Under the pieces are notes generated by a model. It searched no databases. It was not told the DNA's origin and saw only the letters and a program-made list of their open reading frames with translations. A stretch of 64,000 nucleotides of DNA from Solirubrobacterales bacterium (GTDB lineage Bacteria > Actinomycetota > Thermoleophilia > Solirubrobacterales > 70-9): positions 1-64,000 of the forward strand of contig JAFKLL010000012.1 in the NCBI GenBank assembly GCA_017304845.1, given 5' to 3'. Position numbers and translations under genes: made by a program. Below are positions 8,340-19,557 of the stretch, piece by piece. Every line of letters starts with the position of its first letter. Within the stretch, counting starts at the first letter, position 1.

Positions 8340-8384
8340 GAGCCGAGACTCTATCGCCACTCACGGGGATAGAGTCCGGTCCCG
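8340..8384. promoter_or_regulatory. Divergent promoters embedded in one palindrome
   Basis: GACTCTATC (8347-8355) and GATAGAGTC (8368-8376) form a perfect 9-bp inverted repeat with 12 bases between. Each arm contains a TAGAGT -10 hexamer, one per strand: minus 8353-8348, eight bases from the biotin carrier ATG, and plus 8370-8375, nine bases from the glycosyltransferase GTG. The symmetry may be a protein-binding site or just two facing copies of the same -10 sequence. Confidence 0.6.
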
Positions 8385-9074
8385 GTGGAGAGCTCAGAGA
8401 CCAAATCACTGGCGGTGCTGATCGCGGCCCGGAACGAGGCCGACGTGATCGCCGAGACCGTCGCCTCGCTCGCCGCCGCCTTCCCCGGCGCGACGCTCTG
8501 GGTGGCGGACGACGGTTCCGACGACGGGACCGCCGATGTCGCCATGGCGGCCGGAGCGAAGGTGGTGCGCCGCGGCCGGCCGCATGGCAAGGGCGGGAAC
8601 ATGACCGCCTGTGCCGAGGCGATGCTGAGCGATCCCGAGCCGCCGGATCTGGTCCTGCTCTGCGACGGGGACCTGGCCGGTTCCGCCGGCCATCTCGCGC
8701 CCCTGGTCGAGGCGGTCGAGGCCGATGAATGCGACCTGGCCGTCGCCATGTTCGCGAAGCGGGTCGGCGGCGGCTTCGGCTTCGCCCTCGGGTTCTCCGC
8801 CTGGGTGATCCGCCGGCGCTGCGGGGCCGAGCCCCAGGCGCCGATCTCCGGCCAGCGGGCGATGCGCCTCGAGGTGCTGCGGGCGGTGCTTCCCTTCGCG
8901 CCCGCCTACGGCATGGAGACCGGGATGACGATCGACGCGGTCCGGGCCGGCTACCGCCTCGGCGAGTACGAGATCGACCTGGCCCACAAGGCGACCGGCA
9001 AGACCCTCAAGGGCTTCATCCATCGCTTCCGGCAACTGCTCGACTTCGCCCGGGTCTGGTGGTCGAGGCGATGA
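8385..9074 (+). CDS. Family 2 glycosyltransferase
   Basis: 229 residues with a GT-A fold: N-terminal LIAARNEAD, the nucleotide-binding DDGSDDGT (42-49) and the metal-binding CDGDL (Asp94, Asp96). No membrane helices are present, so it is cytosolic or membrane-associated. It resembles dolichol-phosphate-mannose/glucosyl-3-phosphoglycerate-type GT2 enzymes, but the acceptor cannot be told. GTG start with TAGAGT nine bases upstream. Its TGA overlaps the glpK ATG (ATGA), so the two are translated as one unit, perhaps linking glycerol phosphate use to a glycolipid. Confidence 0.85.
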   Translation: MESSETKSLAVLIAARNEADVIAETVASLAAAFPGATLWVADDGSDDGTADVAMAAGAKVVRRGRPHGKGGNMTACAEAMLSDPEPPDLVLLCDGDLAGSAGHLAPLVEAVEADECDLAVAMFAKRVGGGFGFALGFSAWVIRRRCGAEPQAPISGQRAMRLEVLRAVLPFAPAYGMETGMTIDAVRAGYRLGEYEIDLAHKATGKTLKGFIHRFRQLLDFARVWWSRR

Positions 9075-10525
9075 TCCTCGCGATCGACCAGGGCACGACG
9101 GGATCTACCGCGCTGGTCTTCGACGAGCAGGGCCGCGTGGCCGGCCGGGGATACGCCGAGTTCAAGCAGCACTTCCCTCAGCCCGGCTGGGTCGAGCACG
9201 ACGCCGACGAGATCTGGGAGGTCAGCTGGGGCGTGGCGGCCCGCGCCCTGGCCGGGGCCGGCATCAGCGGCCCCGACCTCGACGCGATCGGGATCACCAA
9301 CCAGCGCGAGACGATCGTCGCCTGGGACCCCGACACCGGCCGGCCGCTCCACCGCGCCCTGGTCTGGCAGGACCGGCGCGGGGCGGCGCGCTGCGACGAG
9401 CTGCGGGCCGAGGGCTTCGAGACCGAGGTGCGGGAGAAGACCGGGCTGGTCCTCGACCCGTACTTCTCGGCGACCAAGATCGAGTGGCTCCGGCAGAACG
9501 TCGAAGGGGCCGACCGGGCCGTCTTCGGCACGATCGACTCCTGGCTGGTGCAGCGCATGTGCGGCGAGCACGCCACCGACCTGACCAATGCCTCGCGGAC
9601 CATGCTCTTCGACACCTCCGAGCTGCGCTGGGATCCGGAGCTCTGCGCCACCTTCGGCGTCGAGCCCGACTCGCTGCCCGAGGTCAGGCCCTCGGCCGGG
9701 ATCTTCGGCGTCACCGGCGGCTTCGGCGGCGAGGTGCCGGTGGCCGGGATCGGCGGCGACCAGCAGGCGGCGCTCTTCGGTCAGATGTGCCATCAGCCGG
9801 GCATGGCGAAGAACACGTACGGCACCGGCAGCTTCGTCCTGCTGAACGCCGGCGAGCAGCGGCCCGAACCGGGCGAGGGCCTGCTCGGCACGATCGCCTG
9901 GGGGATCGGCGACGAGGTCACCTACGCGCTCGAGGCCTCGGTCTTCGTGACCGGCTCGGCGATCCAGTGGCTGCGAGACGGGCTGGGGATCATCAAGGAG
10001 GCGAGGGAGTCCGAGGCCCTGGCCGCCTCGCTCGACTCGAACGACGGGGTCTACTTCGTCCCGGCCCTGACCGGGCTCGGCTCGCCCTGGTGGGATCCGT
10101 ACGCCCGGGGCACCATCGTCGGGCTGACCCGCGGCACCGGCCGGGCCCACCTCGCCCGCGCCGCCCTCGAGGCGATCGCCTACCAGACCGTGGACGCGGT
10201 GCGGGCCCAGGAGGCGGCCTCCGGGGAACGGCTCGAGGTGCTGCGGGCCGACGGCGGCGCGGTCGCCAACCGCTGGCTGATGCAGTTCCAGGCGGACCTG
10301 CTCGGCGTGCCGGTCGAGATCCCGGAGATCACCGAGACCACCGCCTTCGGCGCCGCCTGCCTGGCCGGGATCGGCAGCGGCGCCTGGACGATCGACCAGG
10401 TGCGGGGAATGTGGCGTCCCAGCGGCCGGTTCGAGCCGAAGATGAGCCGCGACGAGGCGGAGGGCCTCCTCGCCGATTGGCACCGCGCCGTGGAGCGATC
10501 CCGCGGCTGGGCCGAGGGGATGTAA
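9071..10525 (+). CDS. glpK: Glycerol kinase
   Basis: 484 residues, FGGY family. The N-terminus AIDQGTTGSTALVFD is the phosphate-binding DxGTT loop. The catalytic region GIGGDQQAALFGQ and the nucleotide-binding KNTYGTGSFVLLN are typical of GlpK, and the length is normal. It phosphorylates glycerol to sn-glycerol-3-phosphate in the cytosol. The true start is the ATG at 9071, four bases overlapping the preceding glycosyltransferase. A PlsC-type acyltransferase follows 34 bases later, so the group may feed phospholipid or glycolipid synthesis from glycerol. No facilitator (glpF) or glpD is next to it. Confidence 0.95.
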   Translation: MILAIDQGTTGSTALVFDEQGRVAGRGYAEFKQHFPQPGWVEHDADEIWEVSWGVAARALAGAGISGPDLDAIGITNQRETIVAWDPDTGRPLHRALVWQDRRGAARCDELRAEGFETEVREKTGLVLDPYFSATKIEWLRQNVEGADRAVFGTIDSWLVQRMCGEHATDLTNASRTMLFDTSELRWDPELCATFGVEPDSLPEVRPSAGIFGVTGGFGGEVPVAGIGGDQQAALFGQMCHQPGMAKNTYGTGSFVLLNAGEQRPEPGEGLLGTIAWGIGDEVTYALEASVFVTGSAIQWLRDGLGIIKEARESEALAASLDSNDGVYFVPALTGLGSPWWDPYARGTIVGLTRGTGRAHLARAALEAIAYQTVDAVRAQEAASGERLEVLRADGGAVANRWLMQFQADLLGVPVEIPEITETTAFGAACLAGIGSGAWTIDQVRGMWRPSGRFEPKMSRDEAEGLLADWHRAVERSRGWAEGM

Positions 10526-10559
10526 CCCCCGCGCGCGAGCGGGGTAATGCGTTTACTCC

Positions 10560-11330
10560 ATGTCTGATCTGAAGCCGCAGAAGTACAAGGACCAGCGTCC
10601 CGCCGAGTACTACGACCACATCCACGAGCGCGCGCGGAACCACGACCCGAACTGGGTCTACGAGATGGTCCGGGCGATCCTCACCCCGATCGCCGTCGGG
10701 CTCTACCGGACCCGGGCGATCGGCACCGAGAACGTTCCCGCCGACGGCCCGGTGCTGTTCGCCCCCAACCACTTCTCGAACATGGACCACTTCTTCGTCG
10801 GCGTCTACCTGCGCCGGAAGATCCGCTTCATGGCCAAGTCGCAGCTGTTCGCCCCGCCGGTGCTGCGTTCGATCTTCAAGTACGGCGGGGTGTTCCCGGT
10901 CCGTCGCGGCCACCGGGACGAGGAAGCCTTCACGACCGCCCGCATCATCCTCGAACGCGGCGGCGCGGTCCTGGTCTACGCCGAGGGCGGTCGCTCCCGG
11001 ACCGGCGGCCTCGGCGAGGCGAAGCCCGGCATCGGCCGGATCGCCCTCGAGAACGGGGTGCCCGTGGTCCCGGTCGCGATCCACGGCTCGGCATCGGTCC
11101 GCAAGTGGAAGAAGATGGTCATGCCGAAGGTGACCGTCCAGTTCGGCGAGCCGGTCAGCTTCCCGGTCGTGGCGGAACCGACCCGCGAGCAGCAGCTCGA
11201 TTGCTCGAAGGAGATCTTCGACCAGGTCAAGCGGATGTACACCGACCTGGACCAGAAGGGGCGCCGCAACGTCAAGCGGGGCCTGAAAGAGAAGATCGTG
11301 CCCGAACCGGGCGAGACGATCGAGCCCTGA
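10560..11330 (+). CDS. 1-acyl-sn-glycerol-3-phosphate acyltransferase (PlsC family)
   Basis: 256 residues with the acyltransferase catalytic motif HFSNMD (H71-x4-D76) and the glycerophosphate-binding EGGRS (142-146), here with Gly where most members have Thr. A hydrophobic segment near 40-50 probably docks the enzyme at the inner membrane face. It would acylate lysophosphatidic acid to phosphatidic acid. It sits directly after glpK, whose product is the precursor of its substrate, supporting a lipid-synthesis unit. Actinobacteria carry several paralogues of this family, so the exact acceptor is open. Confidence 0.85.
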   Translation: MSDLKPQKYKDQRPAEYYDHIHERARNHDPNWVYEMVRAILTPIAVGLYRTRAIGTENVPADGPVLFAPNHFSNMDHFFVGVYLRRKIRFMAKSQLFAPPVLRSIFKYGGVFPVRRGHRDEEAFTTARIILERGGAVLVYAEGGRSRTGGLGEAKPGIGRIALENGVPVVPVAIHGSASVRKWKKMVMPKVTVQFGEPVSFPVVAEPTREQQLDCSKEIFDQVKRMYTDLDQKGRRNVKRGLKEKIVPEPGETIEP

Positions 11331-11331
11331 G

Positions 11332-12237
11332 CTACTCCCAGCGCTCGGGCGCGTTCTCGTAGAACTCGGCGTCGTGGCCGGCGGTGATCACCGCCGACGG
11401 GTAGGTCTGGCGGAAGAGCCGCAGCTCCTGCAGCGAGCGCTTGTAGTTGTGCTCGTCATGCATCGACCCGGGCAGGTTCGCGCGCGGCTCTAGCTGTTTC
11501 TCCTCGTAGATCGCGTCGCCGCTGATCACCATGTCCCGTTCCGACAGACGGCAGATCAGGGACTGGTGCCCGGGCGAGTGGCCGGGCGTGGACGCGATCC
11601 GGATCGATCCGTCGCCGAAGAGGTCGAGGGTCCGTCCGAAGCTGGCGTAGGAGCTGACCTTGTCGGAATCGAAGGAGACCGTCCGGAAGTCGAAGGCGTA
11701 GTCGTACTGCTGCCGGCGGTATCCCTTGAAGTCCGGGCGTCGCACCGTCGCCGCGTACTGCCACTCGACCGCGTTGACGATCAGCGTCGAGTCCGGGAAC
11801 TCGGAGATCGCCGAGGCGTGGTCGTAGTGGAGGTGGGTGAAGATCACCATGCGGATGTCCGACGGGCTGATCCCCTTCTCGCGAAGCTGGGAGAGCGCGT
11901 CCTGGCCGGGCTCCTGCGCGGGGCGCATCAGCCAGGTCGTGAACCGGCCGAGGTTCGAGGCGGGATCGGAGGCGATCGAGGGATGGAGGCCGGTGTCGAC
12001 CAGGATCAGGCCGGCCGAGGGGTGCCGGATCAGGAAGCAGGGGATCGGCGAGGGTTCCCGCTCCTGGCGGGCGGAACGGAGGACCGCGAGCGAGCCGACC
12101 TCGCCCTTCGGGCTGTCGTGGAGGATGGGCGGGCCGCTGAACGTGCCCGTCACGATCGCCTCGACGGTCACGGTGGCGCCTTCCTTTCCGCCGGGGAGCG
12201 GAGTTTCGAGCGGCCTGGATTCAGCGTGGATGCTCAC
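11332..12237 (-). CDS. Metallo-beta-lactamase fold hydrolase, N-acyl-homoserine lactonase-like
   Basis: 301 residues. The dinuclear metal motif HLHYDH (His135, His137, Asp139, His140) is followed by the third ligand region TPGHSPGHQS and the bridging Asp in ISGDAIY. This ligand set and the length match the AHL-lactonase-like branch of the superfamily, but related enzymes act on other esters and lactones. There is no signal peptide. GTG start, with TAATGT on the minus strand seven bases upstream, so probably leaderless. It is divergent from a dienoyl-CoA-reductase-like SDR, and its stop lies one base beyond the PlsC-like gene's stop, back to back. Confidence 0.8.
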   Translation of the reverse strand: MSIHAESRPLETPLPGGKEGATVTVEAIVTGTFSGPPILHDSPKGEVGSLAVLRSARQEREPSPIPCFLIRHPSAGLILVDTGLHPSIASDPASNLGRFTTWLMRPAQEPGQDALSQLREKGISPSDIRMVIFTHLHYDHASAISEFPDSTLIVNAVEWQYAATVRRPDFKGYRRQQYDYAFDFRTVSFDSDKVSSYASFGRTLDLFGDGSIRIASTPGHSPGHQSLICRLSERDMVISGDAIYEEKQLEPRANLPGSMHDEHNYKRSLQELRLFRQTYPSAVITAGHDAEFYENAPERWE

Positions 12238-12287
12238 CCGGGTGACATTACCGCCGGATCGTCCGAGGGTAGGATTCCCCGCAGCCG
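12238..12287. promoter_or_regulatory. Divergent promoter region (lactonase-like / SDR)
   Basis: Minus strand TAATGT (12250-12245) is seven bases before the lactonase-like GTG. Plus strand TAGGAT (12270-12275) is 12 bases before the SDR ATG, which gives a very short leader. No inverted repeat stands out in the 50-bp gap. Confidence 0.5.
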
Positions 12288-15446
<3,159 letters not shown>

Positions 15447-15482
15447 AGGGAGTCGGTTGCTGCCCGGCTCGGTCGGGCAAAG

Positions 15483-15512
15483 AAAAGGGCCCCGCGGATG
15501 CGGGGCCCTTTT
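15483..15512. terminator. Bidirectional intrinsic terminator
   Basis: A perfect 13-bp stem, AAAAGGGCCCCGC (15483-15495) and GCGGGGCCCTTTT (15500-15512), has loop GGAT. The A-run on one side and T-run on the other let it serve both the peptidase (plus) and the convergent SDR gene (minus). It is the only textbook intrinsic terminator I see in the window. Confidence 0.92.
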
Positions 15513-15535
15513 CGTGCCTCGAGAGTCGAGGTGAC

Positions 15536-16369
15536 TCAGGTGTACATGCCGCCGAACTGGCCGCCGGTCACGTTGAGGACCTGACCGTGGACGTAGTTCG
15601 AGAGGCCGGAGGCCAGGAAGAGGACCGGGCCGGAAGCCTCCTCGGTGGTGGCCGGGCGTCCCAGCGGGATGATCATCGAGGCCATCGCCCGCATCTGCTC
15701 CGGGATGCCGAGCTGGATCTCCTCGCCGTCGGGGCCCTTGACCGTCTCGGCGCCACCTTCCTTGGCGGCGGTGAGGCGGGTCTCGACGAAGCCGAAGGCG
15801 ACCGCGTTCACGTTGATCTTGAACTGGCCCCACTCCTTGGCCAGGGTCTTGGTCAGGCCGACGACGGCCGACTTGGCGGCGCTGTAGTTGGCCTGGCCGG
15901 CGTTGCCCATGGTGCCGGAGACGGACGAGATGTTGATCAGCTTGCGGAAGTACTCGTTGCCCTCCGCGGCCTCGGCCTTGGCGGCCTCGCGCCAGGCCGG
16001 CGCGAGCGCGCGGGCGACCCGGAACGGGACCACGGTGTGGATGTCGAGCATGGCCTGGAACTGGTCGTCGCTCATCTTGTGGGCGACGCCGTCCCAGGTG
16101 TAGCCGGCGTTGTTGACGACGATGTCGACCGAGCCGAACGCCTCCTGGGCGGTGGCGACGAGCTTCTCGGGGGCGTCGCCCTTGGTCAGGTCCCCACCGA
16201 AGACCGCGGTCTCACCGTCGATCTCGGATGCGGTCTGCTCGGCGATGTCCGCGTCGAGGTCGTTGATCAGAACCCTGGCTCCCTGGGCGGCGAAGAGCTC
16301 CGCGGTCGCCCGGCCGATGCCCCGGGCGGAGCCGGTGACGATCGCGTTCTTGCCTTCAAGTAGTCCCAT
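15536..16369 (-). CDS. SDR family 3-oxoacyl-ACP/acyl-CoA reductase (FabG-like)
   Basis: 277 residues. Nucleotide-binding TGSARGIG (about 12-19), NNAG, the catalytic Ser in NISSVSG and an intact YSAAK are all visible, as is the FabG-like C-terminus NVTGGQF. The enzyme should reduce a 3-oxoacyl thioester with NADPH in the cytosol. It is about 30 residues longer than housekeeping FabG, the extra part lying after the YSAAK region (KEGGAETVKGPDGEE), so a CoA-linked catabolic role is as likely as fatty acid synthesis. The ATG has GGAGAG nine bases ahead and a TATAGT -10 about 35 bases upstream. Confidence 0.85.
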   Translation of the reverse strand: MGLLEGKNAIVTGSARGIGRATAELFAAQGARVLINDLDADIAEQTASEIDGETAVFGGDLTKGDAPEKLVATAQEAFGSVDIVVNNAGYTWDGVAHKMSDDQFQAMLDIHTVVPFRVARALAPAWREAAKAEAAEGNEYFRKLINISSVSGTMGNAGQANYSAAKSAVVGLTKTLAKEWGQFKINVNAVAFGFVETRLTAAKEGGAETVKGPDGEEIQLGIPEQMRAMASMIIPLGRPATTEEASGPVLFLASGLSNYVHGQVLNVTGGQFGGMYT

Positions 16370-16404
16370 CGGTGAAAACTCTCCTTGGATTGGTTGCGGG
16401 CCGC

Positions 16405-16410
16405 ACTATA
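16405..16410 (-). promoter_or_regulatory. TATAGT -10 hexamer of the FabG-like gene
   Basis: TATAGT on the minus strand, 35 bases before the ATG at 16369, gives an ordinary leader containing a Shine-Dalgarno sequence. No convincing -35 was seen. Confidence 0.45.
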
Positions 16411-16510
16411 GAGCCAAAGACTGGCTCCGCAACGCCATCGCAAGGGCATCGCAAGGGCTGTTCTGGAACCTGCTGCCATCAGCAATCCCGATTCCGGAGG
16501 TCTCAGTCCG

Positions 16511-17998
16511 ATGAAAGTCAAGCGCCGAATCAGTTCCGCCTGCAGCGGAGCCAACCTCGTCCTCAGCCTCGCCTTCGTGGTCGGCCTGTTCGTCTGGCTC
16601 ACGAACGTGCCGGACACGCAGGCCGCCAACGTGTCCTGGGTGGGCACCGACGGCAACGTCTACCGCAGCTCGACCGACGGGACGCTCCAGCAGAAGGTGA
16701 CCAACGACGCGACCTCCGAGAGCGGCTACGTCACCCCGTCGCAGAAGAACGACGGCACGATCGTGGCGATCCGCAAGGCCAGCTCCGGCGCCTTCGCCTA
16801 CTTCATCAATCCGGACACGGGGCAGCTCAGGGATTCCTGGATCCTGCCCAAGACCGGCGCGGGATCGTTCGTGCCGTTCAACGGCGGGACGATCTCGCCG
16901 GAGGGCGGGATGTTCGTCTACGACTGGCACTACTTCGACTGCTGGACCAACCCCTGCGAGCTGAATCAGCGGGTCTCGTTCATCGCCGGCGGGGGCACCA
17001 CCAACCCCTGCCTGATCAACTGCCACACCAACTACATCCGCCCGCGTTGGATTCCCGGCACGCCCTACGCCGGCTTCGTGGACACCAGCTTCAACCGGAT
17101 CTGGGTGCAGAAGGCCGGCAGCTCGCAGCCCGCGGCCTGGCTCGGCTTCAACGACCCGAACTCGGGCGACATGGAGAGCTTCGACGTCTCCTCGCGCGGG
17201 GTCGCCGTGCTCGAGGTGACGCCGGAGGGGACCGACAACTCCGAGTTCGCCTTCTGGAACACGAACGGGACGCCGCCGGCCGGCACGCCGAGCCACCGCT
17301 GCTCGGTGATCAACATCGCCAAGGCCCCGGCCTACCCGCGGTTCTCCCCGGACGGGTCGATGCTCACCTGGCAGGATCGCGGCTCGGTCTACGTCGCCCC
17401 GGTCCCTTCGGCGACGGGCGGGGTCAACTGCACCCTGAACGCGACCAAGATCGGCAACGGCAAGGAGCCGGCTTTCGGGGCGGCGACTCTGAAGCCGACC
17501 GGACCCACCGGACCCACCGGCCCGACCAACCCGACCGGACCGACCGGACCCACGAACCCCACCGGGCCGACGGGACCGACGAACCCGACCGGACCCACCG
17601 GACCGACCAATCCCACCGGGCCGACGGGACCGACCAGTCCGACCGGGCCCACGGGGCCGACCGGGCCCGCCAAGGCCCGGATCAAGGCCAAGGCGACCCC
17701 CGCGGTGGCTCGTGTGAAGGCCGGCAAGGCCGTCAGCCTGAAGGTCGCGGTCTCGGCCACGGGCGCCGCCGTCCCGGCCGCCAAGGTCTGCGTCACCGTG
17801 ACCGGCAAGGCCCGCAAGGCGCTGAAGCCCGCGGCCTGCCGCACCCTGCGGAACATCCCGGCCGGAGGCTCGGCCAAGGCCCAGATCCGGGTCAAGGCGA
17901 CCAAGAAGGCTCGTGGTAGCTACCCGGTCAAGGTGACCGTCACCGGCCCGGGTCTCGCCACCGCCAAGGCGAGCGCGAAGGTCAAGGTGACCAAGTGA
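16511..17998 (+). CDS. Exported beta-propeller-like protein with Gly-Pro-Thr repeat linker
   Basis: 495 residues. An N-terminal signal sequence (hydrophobic 17-33, then DTQAA) precedes a region with PD40/TolB-type blades, for example [14 protein letters not shown], and several Cys residues. Residues 329-386 are repeats built from PTG and PTN units. The C-terminal domain (about 390-495) is a Lys-rich beta sandwich with paired Cys (KVCVTV and AACRTL). No catalytic motif is visible. A GGAGG site lies upstream of the ATG, so it has an ordinary leader. It is translationally coupled by GTGA to the next exported protein. Function unknown; a structural or binding role at the cell surface is inferred. 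Confidence 0.75.
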   Translation: MKVKRRISSACSGANLVLSLAFVVGLFVWLTNVPDTQAANVSWVGTDGNVYRSSTDGTLQQKVTNDATSESGYVTPSQKNDGTIVAIRKASSGAFAYFINPDTGQLRDSWILPKTGAGSFVPFNGGTISPEGGMFVYDWHYFDCWTNPCELNQRVSFIAGGGTTNPCLINCHTNYIRPRWIPGTPYAGFVDTSFNRIWVQKAGSSQPAAWLGFNDPNSGDMESFDVSSRGVAVLEVTPEGTDNSEFAFWNTNGTPPAGTPSHRCSVINIAKAPAYPRFSPDGSMLTWQDRGSVYVAPVPSATGGVNCTLNATKIGNGKEPAFGAATLKPTGPTGPTGPTNPTGPTGPTNPTGPTGPTNPTGPTGPTNPTGPTGPTSPTGPTGPTGPAKARIKAKATPAVARVKAGKAVSLKVAVSATGAAVPAAKVCVTVTGKARKALKPAACRTLRNIPAGGSAKAQIRVKATKKARGSYPVKVTVTGPGLATAKASAKVKVTK

Positions 17999-18486
17999 TC
18001 CGGGCGCATGACAGCCGCGACGTCGGCTTCCGGGTCGCCCTGGCCCTGTTCACCTGCCTGTTCTGCGTCTGGTTCATGTTCGCCGCGGACAGCGCCGGCG
18101 CCGCGGCGTACAAGGGCAAGACCAAGGGCGGCAGCTCGGTCACCTTCAAGTTGAAGGGCTCGAAGGTGACCGGGATCAAGACGGTCGTGCCGACTCTCTG
18201 CCTGGAGACCACCGGCGGCTACAGCTCGAAGGCCGGAGCCGAGCTGTACGAGCCGGTGAAGGCGGGGCGGATCGGCCGGACCGTGAAGAGCAAGGCTCTG
18301 CAGCCGGCCGCGATGAACGGCGGCGCCGACGCCACCAAGAACTACGAGGTGACCTTGAAGAAGAAGGGCAAGAAGGTGAGCGGCAAGCTCAAGCTCAACT
18401 TCTCGTTCCTGATCCCCGACCTGTGGTCGGGCGCCCGGATCTACATCTGCTCCGGGAGCACCACCTTCACCGCCTCACCACGCTGA
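17995..18486 (+). CDS. Small exported protein of unknown function
   Basis: 163 residues, not recognised. A signal peptide (hydrophobic about 12-30, cleavage near DSAGAAA) precedes a Lys/Gly-rich domain that looks all-beta. Short charged strands alternate, as in [20 protein letters not shown], and a Cys pair (TLCLET and YICSGS) may form a disulfide. The GTG start overlaps the preceding gene's stop (GTGA), so the two exported proteins are probably made together and may form a complex. Confidence 0.7.
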   Translation: MIRAHDSRDVGFRVALALFTCLFCVWFMFAADSAGAAAYKGKTKGGSSVTFKLKGSKVTGIKTVVPTLCLETTGGYSSKAGAELYEPVKAGRIGRTVKSKALQPAAMNGGADATKNYEVTLKKKGKKVSGKLKLNFSFLIPDLWSGARIYICSGSTTFTASPR

Positions 18487-18493
18487 GCCGGCG

Positions 18494-18533
18494 CCCGGCC
18501 GTCTCGATTCCTGTCGGGGCGGCCGGGTATGTT
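18494..18533 (+). promoter_or_regulatory. Hairpin abutting the mscL -10 hexamer
   Basis: CCCGGCCG (18494-18501) and CGGCCGGG (18520-18527) are perfect inverted arms just after the upstream operon. The mscL -10 TATGTT occupies 18528-18533, with no base between. The hairpin therefore lies where the -35 and spacer should be. Confidence 0.6.
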
Positions 18534-18540
18534 CGGCCCC

Positions 18541-18939
18541 ATGAAGATCCTGCAGGGCTACCGCGAGTTCATCACCCGCGGAAACGTGATCGACCTGGCC
18601 GTCGCGGTGGTGATCGGGGCGGCTTTCACGGCGCTCGTCAACTCGATCGTCGCCGACCTCCTCACCCCGATCATCGCCGCCGTCATCGGCGAGCCGGACT
18701 TCTCGGCCCTCAGCTTCACGATCCACGGATCGGAGTTCACCTACGGCAACTTCATCAACGCCCTGATCGCCTTCGTCTCGATCTCGGCGGTCATCTACTT
18801 CTTCGTCATCGTGCCCATGAACCACTTCAAGCGCGAAGAGGAAGCCACTCACCGCGACTGCCCGGAGTGCCTCTCCGAGATCCCGAGAAAGGCCACCCGC
18901 TGCGCCCACTGCACAGCCGAGGTAACCCCCACCGCCTGA
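18541..18939 (+). CDS. mscL: Large-conductance mechanosensitive channel with zinc-ribbon tail
   Basis: 132 residues. The N-terminal amphipathic helix and TM1 (FITRGNVIDLAVAVVIGAAF) and TM2 (about 70-90) are characteristic MscL. It opens under membrane tension to release solutes in hypo-osmotic shock. The C-terminus carries CPEC and CAHC, a four-Cys zinc-ribbon-like tail in place of the usual helical bundle end; similar tails occur in some actinobacterial MscL proteins. I chose the second ATG (18541): TATGTT lies seven bases upstream of it, and the first ATG is inside that hexamer. Confidence 0.92.
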   Translation: MKILQGYREFITRGNVIDLAVAVVIGAAFTALVNSIVADLLTPIIAAVIGEPDFSALSFTIHGSEFTYGNFINALIAFVSISAVIYFFVIVPMNHFKREEEATHRDCPECLSEIPRKATRCAHCTAEVTPTA

Positions 18940-19016
18940 CCGCACCGGGAGGTACAGCCGGCCCCCCCCGGGGTGCGGTCGAAAATGGTGCCAGACGGTG
19001 GAAAAGCGACCGCACC
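18938..19016. repeat. Three copies of a GACCGCACC motif between convergent genes
   Basis: GACCGCACC at 18938-18946, its inverse GGTGCGGTC at 18972-18980, and GACCGCACC again at 19008-19016. The first two or last two copies could pair as alternative hairpins between mscL and the convergent cupin gene. There is no U-run, so a terminator role is only possible. Confidence 0.4.
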
Positions 19017-19031
19017 CGAGAGTGGGTGAGG

Positions 19032-19547
19032 TTAGGGGAGGAGCTTGGAGGGTTTGGCGTTCTTGAGGAGGAGGTTGGCCAGGTAGATCACCACGGGCTT
19101 CTTGCCGTTGTTGGCCGCCTTGTGGTGGTCCGAGGGCTGTTCGACCAGCCACTGGCCCGCCTTGATCCGGGCGGTCTGGCCCGCCTTGATCACGCGCAGC
19201 ACCTTGCCGTCGTCGCCGGGGCCGGTCATGACGCGGGCCTGGCCGGACTGGACCGTGTAGGTCAGGGTGCCGGACTGGATGTAGGAGACCTGGGTGCCCT
19301 GGTGCATGTGGAGCGGGATCTTGGCTCCGGGCTGGATCACCACGCGGGAGAGGTTCAGGGCCCGTCCCGGGGCGCCGATCGGGTTGACCTGTCGGGCCAG
19401 CGACACGTACTTCGGCGCGGGCGGCTCGGTGGTCGCGGAGATCGCGGCGGCGGTGCCGACCGCGCCCAGCGCGACGAGGCCGAGACCGGCCAGGGCCAGC
19501 CGGGCCCGGTGGCCGACCTTCAATTTCGAACGGCGAGTGGTTTCCAT
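19032..19547 (-). CDS. Exported or anchored cupin-domain protein
   Basis: 171 residues. One hydrophobic segment near residues 17-38 precedes a single cupin barrel whose metal-type motif includes IPLHMHQGTQ and a later His in SDHHK. Small cupins bind diverse ligands, and the substrate cannot be told. The start is the ATG at 19547: TAGGAT lies seven bases upstream on the minus strand, while the upstream in-frame ATG at 19556 overlaps that hexamer. The -10 hexamer also contains the TAG stop codon of the neighbouring monooxygenase gene, so the two genes are packed with zero spare bases but can be transcribed separately. Confidence 0.75.
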   Translation of the reverse strand: METTRRSKLKVGHRARLALAGLGLVALGAVGTAAAISATTEPPAPKYVSLARQVNPIGAPGRALNLSRVVIQPGAKIPLHMHQGTQVSYIQSGTLTYTVQSGQARVMTGPGDDGKVLRVIKAGQTARIKAGQWLVEQPSDHHKAANNGKKPVVIYLANLLLKNAKPSKLLP

Positions 19548-19557
19548 GGGATCCATC

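Noticed and set aside
18529..18540. Upstream ATG (MFGP...) as the mscL start
   Set aside because: It lies inside the TATGTT hexamer; the second ATG gives the canonical MscL N-terminus.
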